Below are positions 20,495-28,263 of a stretch of DNA of 64,000 nt, piece by piece. Each line of letters starts with the position of its first letter. The first letter of the stretch is position 1. The notes beneath the pieces are model-generated. The model saw nothing but the letters and a program-made list of their open reading frames with translations, was not told where the DNA came from and did no database searches. Made by a program: the position numbers and the translations under genes. This DNA is from Arthrobacter sp. ES3-54 (lineage in GTDB: Bacteria > Actinomycetota > Actinomycetes > Actinomycetales > Micrococcaceae): the NCBI RefSeq assembly GCF_029504395.1, contig NZ_JAQFIF010000005.1, positions 124,001 to 188,000 on the forward strand, read 5' to 3'.

Positions 20495-20512
20495 TTGTGA
20501 CCCTACTCACAA
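20495..20512. promoter_or_regulatory. CRP/GlxR-type site TTGTGA-N6-TCACAA
   Basis: A perfect 6-6-6 inverted repeat containing TGTGA-N6-TCACA, 83-100 bp upstream of bkdA and a similar distance upstream of the AsnC-type gene. The distance upstream of bkdA is nearly the same as that of the site upstream of the DUF485-actP genes. Confidence 0.6.
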
Positions 20513-20543
20513 TGCTCATCGGGTACAACCGCCCGTAAAAATG

Positions 20544-20558
20544 TTGAGCATTATGCAC
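20544..20558. promoter_or_regulatory. Lrp box 1
   Basis: TTGAGCATTATGCAC, 13 of 15 bases identical to a second copy 43 bp away at the regulator start codon. A weaker inverted copy (about 20505-20519) overlaps the CRP-type site. A spacing near four helical turns suits cooperative binding by an Lrp-type octamer. Confidence 0.5.
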
Positions 20559-20586
20559 TGTCTGACGACCCAGAACCGTGCTAATC

Positions 20587-20601
20587 TTGCGCATTATGCA
20601 A
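20587..20601. promoter_or_regulatory. Lrp box 2, overlapping the regulator's start codon
   Basis: TTGCGCATTATGCAA with the ATG of the AsnC-type gene at 20596-20598 inside it; the ends form an inverted repeat (TTGC/GCAA). Binding here would directly repress the regulator gene. Confidence 0.5.
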
Positions 20602-21069
20602 CCCTTGGATGGCACTGACACCCGCCTGCTTTCGGCCATGTCACGGGACCCCCGGCGGACCGTGGTGGCCCTCGCCCAGAAGCTGGGACTCTCGCGCAAT
20701 ACGGTCCAGGCCAGGATGGCCCAGCTGGAGAAAAAGCATGTATTCCTCTCCTTCGAGCGGCGCATCAATCCGGTGTCTTTGGGGTACCCGCTGATGGCTT
20801 TCATCTCCGTCCACGTCCAGCAACAGAAACTCGGCACCCTGGCTGTCGAGCTCGCGGGGATTCCGGAAATCCTGGAGGGCTACGGCCTGACGGGCTCGGC
20901 TGATCTGCTCCTGCGGGTGGTGGCGCTCGACGCCGAGGACCTGTTCCGGATCAATGGCAAGATCCTGGCCTGCGACGGCGTGGACCGGACCGATACGGCC
21001 CTGGCGATGGGTGAGCTGATCCCGTTCCGGATTCAGCCCCTGCTGGAACGCGGATCCGCCGACAACTGA
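20596..21069 (+). CDS. AsnC/Lrp-family regulator, BkdR-like
   Basis: A 157-residue Lrp/AsnC protein. N-terminal winged helix: LDGTDTRLLSAMSRDPR, then VALAQKLGLSRNTVQARMAQLE (recognition helix around residues 33-45; given in part); C-terminal alpha/beta RAM effector domain with PEILEGYGLTGSADLLLRV. It is divergent from bkdABC, as BkdR is in Pseudomonas putida, where that Lrp homologue activates the bkd operon in response to branched-chain amino acids. The ATG at 20596 has no Shine-Dalgarno sequence; TAATCT at 20582-20587 looks like a -10 box only about nine bases upstream, which suggests a leaderless message. Confidence 0.9.
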   Translation: MQPLDGTDTRLLSAMSRDPRRTVVALAQKLGLSRNTVQARMAQLEKKHVFLSFERRINPVSLGYPLMAFISVHVQQQKLGTLAVELAGIPEILEGYGLTGSADLLLRVVALDAEDLFRINGKILACDGVDRTDTALAMGELIPFRIQPLLERGSADN

Positions 21070-21079
21070 TCTGCCCCTC

Positions 21080-21111
21080 ATCTGTGCGCAGGGAGATCTG
21101 TGCGCAGGGAG
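21080..21111 (+). repeat. exact 16-bp tandem duplication downstream of the AsnC-type gene
   Basis: ATCTGTGCGCAGGGAG twice in direct succession, starting 10 bases after the stop codon. Exact identity suggests a recent duplication. Confidence 0.9.
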
Positions 21112-21219
21112 GCCGCGGCGCTAGGCTGTGTCCGTTGGGTCCCCCTGAGTCCTTGGGTCCGCGCACGCGGCCCTGCACAACAGGCAGTGGCTGTCTGGAC
21201 TGCCGGAGAGGCTTGAACC

Positions 21220-21945
21220 GTGAGCAGTCCCGAGGAACCGCACCGCCCGGTAGCGCCGCAGCCCGGGCATGAGCCTGCAGCCGGCCATCCGGCCTCCGGT
21301 CAGCCACCCGTTCCGTACTATGCGGCCCCGCCCGGGCCGCCCGGCAACGGCGCGCCGCCCAACTACCCGCCGCCCGGCAACGGCGCGCCGCCCAACTACC
21401 CGCCGCCCGGCAACGGCGCGCCGCCCAATTACCCGCCGCCCGGGAACGGCGCACCGCCGTACTACGGCAGCCCGCCGCCGCCGTACTACGGTAGCCCGGG
21501 CCAGCCGCCTCCCAAAAAGAGCCGCAAGGCCCTGTGGATCGTCCTCGGGATCGTCGGCGGTGTGCTGCTGCTGGTAGCGGCCGGCGTCGTCATCCTCCTT
21601 AGCGTGGTGGGCGGAGCCACCAACCAGGCGCGGGGTCTCGCGGACGACTTCACCAAGCAGATCATCGCCGGCGACGTCAACGGCGCCTACGAGAAATACC
21701 TGGATCCGGCCCTCATGGAGAAGATCTCCCGGGAGGAGTTCGCCGCCGGGGTGCAGAGCCTGGAGCTTGACGCCAGCTGTAAACCAAACTATTCCAGCCT
21801 CAACGTCAGCACAGACAACGGCGCCAACTCGGCCGACGTCGCGGGTTCCATCGACTGCGCTACCAAGCATGTGGAGCTGGCCTACCGATTTGAGGGCCGC
21901 GACGAGCTCAAGATGGTGAATATCCGGCTGCGGCCACAGCGCTGA
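21220..21945 (+). CDS. proline-rich single-pass membrane protein with extracytoplasmic domain
   Basis: A 241-residue protein, function unknown. Residues 1-100 are Pro/Gly/Asn/Tyr-rich with four near-identical 11-residue repeats (PPGNGAPPNYP type). KKSRK precedes one strong TM segment (about 105-130), after which a soluble domain of about 110 residues carries two cysteines (SCK, IDCATK) that may form a disulfide. This layout, with a cytoplasmic proline-rich tail, one helix and a small outer domain of the DUF4878-like alpha/beta type, is common in actinobacteria. GTG 21220 follows a GGAGAGG site. The nearby upstream DNA has short repeats, and the gene is convergent to actP. Confidence 0.75.
   Translation: MSSPEEPHRPVAPQPGHEPAAGHPASGQPPVPYYAAPPGPPGNGAPPNYPPPGNGAPPNYPPPGNGAPPNYPPPGNGAPPYYGSPPPPYYGSPGQPPPKKSRKALWIVLGIVGGVLLLVAAGVVILLSVVGGATNQARGLADDFTKQIIAGDVNGAYEKYLDPALMEKISREEFAAGVQSLELDASCKPNYSSLNVSTDNGANSADVAGSIDCATKHVELAYRFEGRDELKMVNIRLRPQR
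21340..21460 (+). repeat. 33-bp in-frame tandem repeat encoding PPGNGAPPNYP units
   Basis: About four copies, two of them identical at DNA level, inside the proline-rich tail. Prone to copy-number change and to assembly error. Confidence 0.85.
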
Positions 21946-21985
21946 CCTTGGAAACTCCCTCTTGGCCAGCGCCCAATTAACGGCA

Positions 21986-22015
21986 GGAGCTCCCGTGCTG
22001 CTGGACAGGAGCTCC
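21986..22015. terminator. possible hairpin between convergent genes
   Basis: Two copies of the self-complementary GGAGCTCC, 14 bases apart, within direct repeats of CAGGAGCTCCCG. They can pair as a stem between the stops of the proline-rich protein and actP. No T-run, so terminator function is tentative. Confidence 0.4.
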
Positions 22016-22035
22016 CGACGTTTGGTGTGCCGGCC

Positions 22036-23652
22036 CTAGTGGTTCGTGGCCTTCTCGGCACCCACCCCGGTCAGGGAACGGACCTCCATTTCGGCCTGCT
22101 TCGTGACGTCTTCCTTGCGCTTGTCCAGCACGGTGCCGAGCCAACCAAGGAAGAACGCGAGCGGAATGGAGACGATGCCCGGGTTGCTCAGCGGGAAAAC
22201 AGCGAAGTTGGCGCCGGGGATCATCGACGTCTTGGCCCCCGACACCACCGGGGACAGCGCAATCAGGATGATGGCCGCGGACAATCCGCCGTACATGCTC
22301 CAGAGGGCTCCCTGGGTGGTGAACCGGCGCCAGAACAGCGAGTAGAGGATGGTGGGAAGGTTGGCGGAAGCCGCCACGGCGAAGGCGAGCGCCACGAGGA
22401 ACGCGACGTTTTGTCCGTTGGCGAAGATGCCGCCGGCGATGGCCAGCAGGCCTATCACCACCACGGTGCGGCGGGCAACCTTGACCTCAGTGTCGGCGTC
22501 GGCTTTCCCCTTGGCCAACACGTTGGCGTAGATGTCGTGCGCGAAGGACGCCGCGGCGGTGATGGTGAGGCCGGCCACCACGGCAAGGATCGTGGCGAAG
22601 GCCACTGCGGAGATGAAGCCGAGCAGCAACGGCCCGCCGAGGTGGAACGCTAGCAGCGGTGCGGCCGAGTTGACGCCGCCGGGAGCGGACTTGATGGTGT
22701 CCGCGCCGACGAGTGCCGCGGCGCCGTAGCCGAGCACCAGCGTGAAGAGATAGAAGATGCCGATCAGCCAGATGGACCACACCACAGACTTGCGGGCATC
22801 CTTGGCCGTGGGCACGGTGTAGAAGCGCATCAGTACGTGCGGCAGGGCCGCGGTGCCGAGCACCAGCGCCAGGCCCAGGGACATGAAGTCGAGCTTGGAG
22901 GTATCGGACTTGCCGTACTGCAGCCCCGGATTCAGGACCGCCGGGTTCTTCGCGGTTTCCGCGGCACCGCCGAGCAGATCAGAGAGGTTGAAACCGTAGA
23001 TCGCCAGGACCCAGAAGGTCATGACCGCGGCGCCGGCAATCAGCAGCATGGCCTTGATGATCTGGACCCAGGTGGTGCCCTTCATGCCGCCGATCAGCAC
23101 GTACATGATCATCAGGACGCCGACGACGATGATCACCAGGGCCTGACCGCCCCAGTCGCTGATGCCCAGCAGCAGGGAGATGAGGCTGCCGGCACCGGCC
23201 ATCTGCGCCAGCAGGTAGAAGAAGCATACGGCCAGGGTCGAGATGGCGGCCGCGATGCGCACGGGGCGCTGCTTGAGCCGGAAGGACAGGACATCGGCCA
23301 TGGTGAACTTGCCCGTGTTGCGGAGCAGTTCGGCCACGAGCAGCAGGGCCACGAGCCAGGCGACGAGGAAGCCGATGGAGTACATGAAGCCGTCGTAGCC
23401 GTTGATGGCGATCGCCCCGGTGATGCCCAGGAAGGAGGCAGCGGAGAGGTAATCGCCCGCGATCGCCGTACCGTTCTGCGAACCCGTGAAGGAGCGTCCG
23501 GCGGCGTAGTAATCGGCCGCGGTCTTGTTGTTGCGGCTGGCGCGGAACACGATCACCATGGTGACCGCCACGAACAAGGCGAAGATGCCCATGTTCAGCA
23601 GGGTGGTGTCTTTGAGGGCGGCGACATTGACCGCGGGGACCATGAGTGTCAT
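22036..23652 (-). CDS. actP: cation/acetate symporter, SSS family (ActP/MctC type)
   Basis: A 538-residue sodium:solute symporter-family permease with about 13 membrane segments. Diagnostic stretches: AGRSFTGSQNGTAIAGDYLSAASFLG (given here in part as GTAIAGDYLSAASFLG, about 55-70), GYDGFMYSIGFLVAWL, VLSFRLKQRPVR, and PHVLMRFYTVPTAKDARKS, close to ActP of E. coli and MctC of Corynebacterium, which import acetate, propionate and pyruvate. ATG 23652 overlaps the stop of the DUF485 gene by four bases, the standard partnership. The C-terminus is charged. Substrate beyond short monocarboxylates cannot be fixed by sequence. Confidence 0.93.
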   Translation of the reverse strand: MTLMVPAVNVAALKDTTLLNMGIFALFVAVTMVIVFRASRNNKTAADYYAAGRSFTGSQNGTAIAGDYLSAASFLGITGAIAINGYDGFMYSIGFLVAWLVALLLVAELLRNTGKFTMADVLSFRLKQRPVRIAAAISTLAVCFFYLLAQMAGAGSLISLLLGISDWGGQALVIIVVGVLMIMYVLIGGMKGTTWVQIIKAMLLIAGAAVMTFWVLAIYGFNLSDLLGGAAETAKNPAVLNPGLQYGKSDTSKLDFMSLGLALVLGTAALPHVLMRFYTVPTAKDARKSVVWSIWLIGIFYLFTLVLGYGAAALVGADTIKSAPGGVNSAAPLLAFHLGGPLLLGFISAVAFATILAVVAGLTITAAASFAHDIYANVLAKGKADADTEVKVARRTVVVIGLLAIAGGIFANGQNVAFLVALAFAVAASANLPTILYSLFWRRFTTQGALWSMYGGLSAAIILIALSPVVSGAKTSMIPGANFAVFPLSNPGIVSIPLAFFLGWLGTVLDKRKEDVTKQAEMEVRSLTGVGAEKATNH

Positions 23653-24029
23653 TTTGCTGCTCCGCCTACCGGGTTGCCGTGTTTGTCGAATTCGTGCCCT
23701 TCGATTCCATGGCGGATTTCGGAGGCAATGGGGTCGAGCTTGCGGTTGGAGTAGCTGACGTACCAGCCGGTGATGGCGAACGTGGAGACGAACTGCAGCA
23801 GGCCCAAGAGCAGGCCGATGTTGATGTTGCCCCAGACCTTCGTGGACATGAATTCCACCGCATAGTCGGCCAGCAGGACGTACGCGAAGTACCAGAGCAG
23901 GAATGCAATGGACATCGGGAAGACAAAGCTGCGGTGACGTTTGCGCAGTTCCTTGAACTGCTCCGTCGACTGGACTTCCTTGAAGTCCACGGCCGCCGCT
24001 GCGTCCGTTTCTTGGGCGTCGTGACCCAT
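23649..24029 (-). CDS. DUF485 membrane protein, partner of the acetate symporter
   Basis: A 126-residue protein with two membrane helices (about 38-58 and 70-92) and the DUF485 signature: FKELRKRHRSFVFPMSIAF followed by WYFAYVLLADYA. Homologues (YjcH in E. coli) are almost always encoded with ActP; a biochemical role is not known. It is first in a two-gene operon and overlaps actP by ATGA. A near-perfect CRP-type site lies 82-97 bp upstream of its ATG. Confidence 0.88.
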   Translation of the reverse strand: MGHDAQETDAAAAVDFKEVQSTEQFKELRKRHRSFVFPMSIAFLLWYFAYVLLADYAVEFMSTKVWGNINIGLLLGLLQFVSTFAITGWYVSYSNRKLDPIASEIRHGIEGHEFDKHGNPVGGAAK

Positions 24030-24110
24030 CGGTTCCTCCTCATTGAGACTGGTGAGCCCACACCGGCCGCCGTGGTCTCGCGGGAAACCGCATACAACCC
24101 CTCAAGCCAA

Positions 24111-24126
24111 TGTGACTGCAATCACT
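24111..24126. promoter_or_regulatory. CRP/GlxR-type site TGTGA-N6-TCACT
   Basis: Nine of ten consensus bases, 82-97 bp upstream of the DUF485 gene and about 120 bp upstream of the divergent LytS-type kinase. CRP controls actP in E. coli, so a role in carbon control is plausible. An overlapping GTGT-N6-ACAC repeat follows. Confidence 0.5.
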
Positions 24127-24245
24127 GTGTACCGTGACACGCGTGCGTTCCAGAACCACCGCCACCTGCGTCGCCCAGCGGCCCCCAGGCTGCGCCAAAC
24201 GGTACCCCCAGACGCCGAAACTGGCCCCGCCGGTAGGCTGGCACC

Positions 24246-25463
24246 ATGCCCGACTCTCCCTTGCTCACCGTCGCCGCAATCGCGGTGATTGCCTTGGCGA
24301 TCGCGGCCGTCGTCGCCGTGGGACTCAAGGTCCTCCGCTCCTTCCGGGACCTCGGCACCGACGTGGAACGGGCCACCTACAAGACGCTGCATGCCGCCTC
24401 CCGTGCCGGCCAGTACCTGCGGACGGGGCTGAACCCGGCCGGCGCGGCCAAGGCCAGCAAGCAGTTGCGCAGCCTCCTGGGCTGCGACGCCCTGGCCATC
24501 ACCGACACGATGGGCGTGCTCGCGTGGGACGGCGCCGGCGAGGAACTCAAGCCCGCCCTGATGGGGCTCGCGGCCAAAGTGCTCGACGGCGGCCACCTCG
24601 CCGTGATTCCGGCAGGCGAACTCCAGCTGCTTGCCGCCGGCGACGGCGGGCGGACGCTGACCCCCGAGGTGGAGCGCGCCGTCGTGATCGCCCCGATCAA
24701 GGCCGGTGCCCGCGTGGTCGGCGTGGTCGCCGCCTTCGCGCCGGCAGCCGGCGCGGGACTGGTCCGTGCCACCGGCGAGGTGGCCGACTGGGTGGCCACC
24801 CAAGTGGAACTTGCCGAGCTCGACGCCTCCCGCACACTCTTGATGGAGGCGGAGGTCCGGGCCCTCCGCGCCCAGATCAGCCCGCACTTCATCTACAACT
24901 CGCTCAACGCGATCGCCTCCTTCATCAACACGGATCCGGTACGGGCGCGCGAGCTCGTTGTGGAGTTCGCCGACTTCACCCGCTACTCCTTCCGGCGCCA
25001 CGGTGACTTCACCACCCTGGCCGAGGAGCTGCGCTGCATCGACCGCTACCTGCTCCTGGAACGGGCCCGCTTCGGGGACCGCGTGCAGGTCAGCCTGCGG
25101 ATCGCTCCGGAAGTCCTGAGCACGGTGATCCCCTTCCTGAGCCTGCAGCCGCTGGTGGAAAACGCGGTCCGGCACGGGCTGGAGGCCAAGGAGGGACCGG
25201 GCCACATCTCCATCACCGCGGACGACTCCGGCGCGTTCGCGGAGGTGACCATCGAGGACGACGGCGTGGGCATGGACCCAGACCAGCTGCGCTCCGTCCT
25301 TGCCGGGCACAGCGACGGCGATCACGTGGGGCTGCGCAATGTCGACGCCCGCCTGCGGCAGGTTTACGGTGACGACAACGGCCTCGTGATTGAGACGGCA
25401 CCGGGCGAAGGCACGCTGATCACGATGCGCGTCCCCAAATCCCAGCCCCGGCACGACGCCTGA
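24246..25463 (+). CDS. LytS/BtsS-type sensor histidine kinase
   Basis: A 405-residue kinase with one N-terminal TM helix (about 6-28), a GAF-like middle domain (about 60-185), and the His_kinase (LytS) domain: RALRAQISPHFIYNSLNAIASF with the phosphoacceptor His near residue 217, then an N box (LSLQPLVENAVRHGLE) and G boxes (EDDGVGMD, HVGLRNVDARL). It lacks the multi-TM 5TM-LYT input of BtsS, so it probably senses inside the cell via the GAF-like part. Partner LytTR regulator follows 98 bp downstream. LytS/LytTR pairs BtsSR and YpdAB control pyruvate uptake in E. coli; the two flanking symporter genes suggest a similar task. Confidence 0.88.
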   Translation: MPDSPLLTVAAIAVIALAIAAVVAVGLKVLRSFRDLGTDVERATYKTLHAASRAGQYLRTGLNPAGAAKASKQLRSLLGCDALAITDTMGVLAWDGAGEELKPALMGLAAKVLDGGHLAVIPAGELQLLAAGDGGRTLTPEVERAVVIAPIKAGARVVGVVAAFAPAAGAGLVRATGEVADWVATQVELAELDASRTLLMEAEVRALRAQISPHFIYNSLNAIASFINTDPVRARELVVEFADFTRYSFRRHGDFTTLAEELRCIDRYLLLERARFGDRVQVSLRIAPEVLSTVIPFLSLQPLVENAVRHGLEAKEGPGHISITADDSGAFAEVTIEDDGVGMDPDQLRSVLAGHSDGDHVGLRNVDARLRQVYGDDNGLVIETAPGEGTLITMRVPKSQPRHDA

Positions 25464-25497
25464 TCCGGGACGGTCCGCTACTAATCCGCGACGGTCC
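25461..25497 (+). repeat. imperfect 21-bp duplication starting at the kinase stop codon
   Basis: TGATCCGGGACGGTCC (TGA is the stop) and TAATCCGCGACGGTCC, 21 bp apart. The second copy again starts with a stop triplet. Confidence 0.7.
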
Positions 25498-25561
25498 CCG
25501 CCGGGTGCACATGCCTGACAGCCTGGGCCGGCCAAAATGCCTGCGGCAGTAGGCTAGTGCC

Positions 25562-26281
25562 ATGATTAACGTCCTCGTCGCCGACGACGAGCTCCCCGCC
25601 GTCGAGGAACTGGCCTTCCTGCTCGGCAAAGATGACCGGATCGGCTCCATCTACCGCGCATCCTCCGGCGCCGAGGCCCTGCGGGCGCTTGAGGCCGAAG
25701 AAGTCGACGCCGTTTTCCTTGACATCCACATGCCGGCGCTGTCAGGGCTAGACATTGCCCGGGTCATTTCCCGCAGCTCCCATCCTCCCGCGGTGGTCTT
25801 CGTGACCGCGGACGAGGACTGTGCGCTGGAGGCCTTCGAGCTCGCGGCCGTGGACTACCTCCTCAAGCCCGTCCGCGCCGAACGGCTGGCGAAATCGATC
25901 GGCCGCATCAGCGATCTGCTCAAGGACGGTGCCCCGGCGCCCGAAATGATCACCGTGGACCTGGGCGGGACCACCAAGATGATCCGGCGCGAAGACGTCA
26001 CCTACGTCCAGGCGCAGGGCGACTACGCCCGGCTGCACACCGCGGAGGCGAGCTACCTCATCAGGGTTCCGCTGGCCGACCTCGAGCAGCAATGGGCCGA
26101 CGCCGGGTTCCTGCGCATCCACCGCTCCTACCTGACCGCGCTGAGCCACATCAGCCACATGAAGCTTGCCGCGGCGCGGCCCAGCGTCACCGTGGCCGGG
26201 GCCGAACTGCCCATCAGCCGCCGGCTCCTGCCGGCGGTCCGGGAAAAGCTCGAAGCAAGCCGTATCCGGCCGCAGGCATGA
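25562..26281 (+). CDS. LytTR-family response regulator
   Basis: A 239-residue regulator. Receiver domain with VADDE (6-10), phosphoacceptor Asp in AVFLDIHMPALSG (about 54) and Lys in YLLKPV (about 103); C-terminal LytTR DNA-binding domain with VTYVQAQGDYARLHT, a FLRIHRSYL block and a final SRRLLPAVREKL helix. LytTR proteins bind paired direct repeats; the likely targets are the two symporter operons next to it. Its stop overlaps the ATG of the small membrane protein that follows. Confidence 0.9.
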   Translation: MINVLVADDELPAVEELAFLLGKDDRIGSIYRASSGAEALRALEAEEVDAVFLDIHMPALSGLDIARVISRSSHPPAVVFVTADEDCALEAFELAAVDYLLKPVRAERLAKSIGRISDLLKDGAPAPEMITVDLGGTTKMIRREDVTYVQAQGDYARLHTAEASYLIRVPLADLEQQWADAGFLRIHRSYLTALSHISHMKLAAARPSVTVAGAELPISRRLLPAVREKLEASRIRPQA

Positions 26282-26700
26282 CCCGGGTCCGGGTCACGGC
26301 GCCGCGGACCGTCAATGCAGGCAGCGTCACATCGGGCAATGCCACACCGAACAGTGCCACACCGAACAGTGCCGCCCTGACCGGCGGGCGCTCCGCGGCG
26401 GCCCCGCACGAGGCAGCAGAGGAATCCGACGCCGGGCAGCTGTTCGTCCGCTCGCTCATCCGGTCCCAGCTCCGCCTGGGCCTCGTGGTGGGTCTGGGTT
26501 TCCTGCTGATCCTGCTCGCCTTCCCGCTAATGCTCGGGCTGGTCCCCGGCCTGGCAGACTCCACCATTGCGGGCCTGCCCTTCGACTGGGTGCTGCTGGG
26601 TGCCGGAATCTATCCGGTGATCGGTCTCAGCGCCTGGCTGTACGTGCGGACCGCCGCCAGGAACGAGGCCCGCTACCGGGACCTCGCCGGCGACAAGTGA
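26278..26700 (+). CDS. small two-helix membrane protein, likely partner of the second symporter
   Basis: A 140-residue protein. The first 55 residues are Thr/Asn/Ala-rich; then RSLIRSQLRLGLVVGLGF and two TM helices (about 62-85 and 100-122), ending in AARNEARYRDLAGDK. Size, topology and position just before an SSS permease resemble DUF485, but the signature is weak, so it may be a distant relative. ATG 26278 overlaps the regulator stop (ATGA). It contains a short direct repeat (CAGTGCCACACCGAA twice). It probably belongs to one transcript with the LytTR gene and the symporter. Confidence 0.72.
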   Translation: MTRVRVTAPRTVNAGSVTSGNATPNSATPNSAALTGGRSAAAPHEAAEESDAGQLFVRSLIRSQLRLGLVVGLGFLLILLAFPLMLGLVPGLADSTIAGLPFDWVLLGAGIYPVIGLSAWLYVRTAARNEARYRDLAGDK

Positions 26701-26740
26701 GGGACATGACCGGACAGCTGGCGTCCCGGGTGGGCGGAAC

Positions 26741-28204
26741 GTGAACCCCGTCGTAGGGGTGGCGGCGTTCGCCGCGGTCTCGCTCGCCACGGCCGTTATC
26801 GGTTTCTACGGGCTGCGGATCTCGCGCACCACCGGGGACTTCTACGTGGCGTCCCGGACGGTCAAGCCGTGGTGGAATGCCTCGGCGATCGGCGGCGAGT
26901 ACCTTTCGGCCGCGAGTTTCCTGGGTGTCGCCGGACTGATCCTGCTCTCCGGCACTGATGCGCTGTGGTACCCAGTGGGTTACACGGCCGGCTACCTGAT
27001 GCTGCTCCTGTTCGTCGCCGCTCCCCTGCGCCGCTCCGGTGCCTACACGATTCCGGATTTCACAGAGGCGCGCCTCGATTCGCGGGCCGTCCGCCGCGTC
27101 ACAAGCCTGGTGGTGGTCCTGGTCGGCTGGCTCTATATCGTCCCGCAGCTCCATGGCGCGGCCCTGGCAATCCGGATCACCACGGGCCTGCCGGCCTGGG
27201 TGGGCCCGGTGGCGGTGGTCGGCGTCGTCTGCATCACTGTGGTGGCCGGCGGGATGCGCTCCATTACGTTCGTCCAGGCGTTCCAGTACTGGCTCAAGCT
27301 GACCGCGCTGGCGGTGCCGATCGTGTTCCTGCTGTTTGTGCTGGGCGGCGGCGAATCCGCCGTGGCTGCCCCCGCAGCCAATCCGACGGCGCTGGCTCCC
27401 GCGGGGCCGTATCAGATCATTTCACTGCTCGTGGCCCTGCTCTTTGGAACACTCGGGCTGCCGCACGTGCTGGTCCGCTTCTACACGAACCCGGACGGGC
27501 AGTCCGCCCGGCGGACCACTCTGATTGTTCTGGGCCTGCTGTCGGTCTTCTACCTGTTCCCGACGGCGTACGGCATACTCGGCCGCATGTTCGCCCCCGA
27601 CCTTGCCCAGAGCGGCCAGTCCGATGCGCTGGTGCTGCTGCTGCCCGGCCGGATGATCGGCGGGATGGCCGGCGACCTGCTGACGGCGCTGGTGGTGGCC
27701 GGGGCGTTCGCGGCGTTCCTGTCGACGACGTCCGGCCTGGTGGTCTCCCTGGCGGGCGTGATCAGCCAAGACGTGTTCGGCGGCAGTGTCCGGGGCTTCC
27801 GGCTTGCGGCGCTAGTCTCGGCCATAGTCCCGCTGGGGATCGCGTCGATGACCGAATCGCTGGCGCTAGCCGGCAGCGTGGGTCTCGTGTTTGCCTTTAC
27901 GGCGTCCACCATCTGCCCGGTCCTGCTGCTGGGCATCTGGTGGCGGGGACTGACCGACGCCGGGGCAATCGCCGGCATGGCGACCGGCGGCGTGCTCTGC
28001 GGCAGCGCGATGGTGGCCGGCTCGGTGCTGGGCGCTGCCCAGACGCCGTCGTGGCTGGCGCAGCCCGCCGCCTGGACGGTCCCGGCGGCGTTCGCCGTCA
28101 CGATCTTGGTGTCCCGCGCAACGCGGGGCCGGGTGCCGCGGACCCTGACGCGCCTCATGACCCGGCTGCATACCCCGGAACGGCCGCTCGCGACGGAACG
28201 GTGA
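26741..28204 (+). CDS. second SSS-family (ActP-like) symporter
   Basis: A 487-residue permease with about 13 hydrophobic helices. Family blocks: GLRISRTTGDFYVASRTV, IGGEYLSAASFLGVAGLILL (start of the core fold), YTAGYLMLLLFVAAPLRRSG, and PHVLVRFYTNPDGQSARR. It is diverged from the actP product in the same locus, so the two are old paralogues, not a recent duplication. GTG 26741 with GGGCGGA just upstream is chosen. Substrate unknown; a monocarboxylate is likely from family and regulators. It ends 60 bp before the convergent DivIVA-repeat gene. Confidence 0.88.
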   Translation: MNPVVGVAAFAAVSLATAVIGFYGLRISRTTGDFYVASRTVKPWWNASAIGGEYLSAASFLGVAGLILLSGTDALWYPVGYTAGYLMLLLFVAAPLRRSGAYTIPDFTEARLDSRAVRRVTSLVVVLVGWLYIVPQLHGAALAIRITTGLPAWVGPVAVVGVVCITVVAGGMRSITFVQAFQYWLKLTALAVPIVFLLFVLGGGESAVAAPAANPTALAPAGPYQIISLLVALLFGTLGLPHVLVRFYTNPDGQSARRTTLIVLGLLSVFYLFPTAYGILGRMFAPDLAQSGQSDALVLLLPGRMIGGMAGDLLTALVVAGAFAAFLSTTSGLVVSLAGVISQDVFGGSVRGFRLAALVSAIVPLGIASMTESLALAGSVGLVFAFTASTICPVLLLGIWWRGLTDAGAIAGMATGGVLCGSAMVAGSVLGAAQTPSWLAQPAAWTVPAAFAVTILVSRATRGRVPRTLTRLMTRLHTPERPLATER

Positions 28205-28263
28205 CGCGTCGGCGATCCGGCGTCGGGCTCACCCGGCAGGTGGGCACCCGGCGTCGGGCGTGA

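Noticed and set aside
28205..28263. Repeated CCGGCGTCGGGC between the second symporter and the DivIVA-repeat gene as a terminator
   Set aside because: It is mainly a direct repeat; the only hairpin is short and weak, with no T-run.
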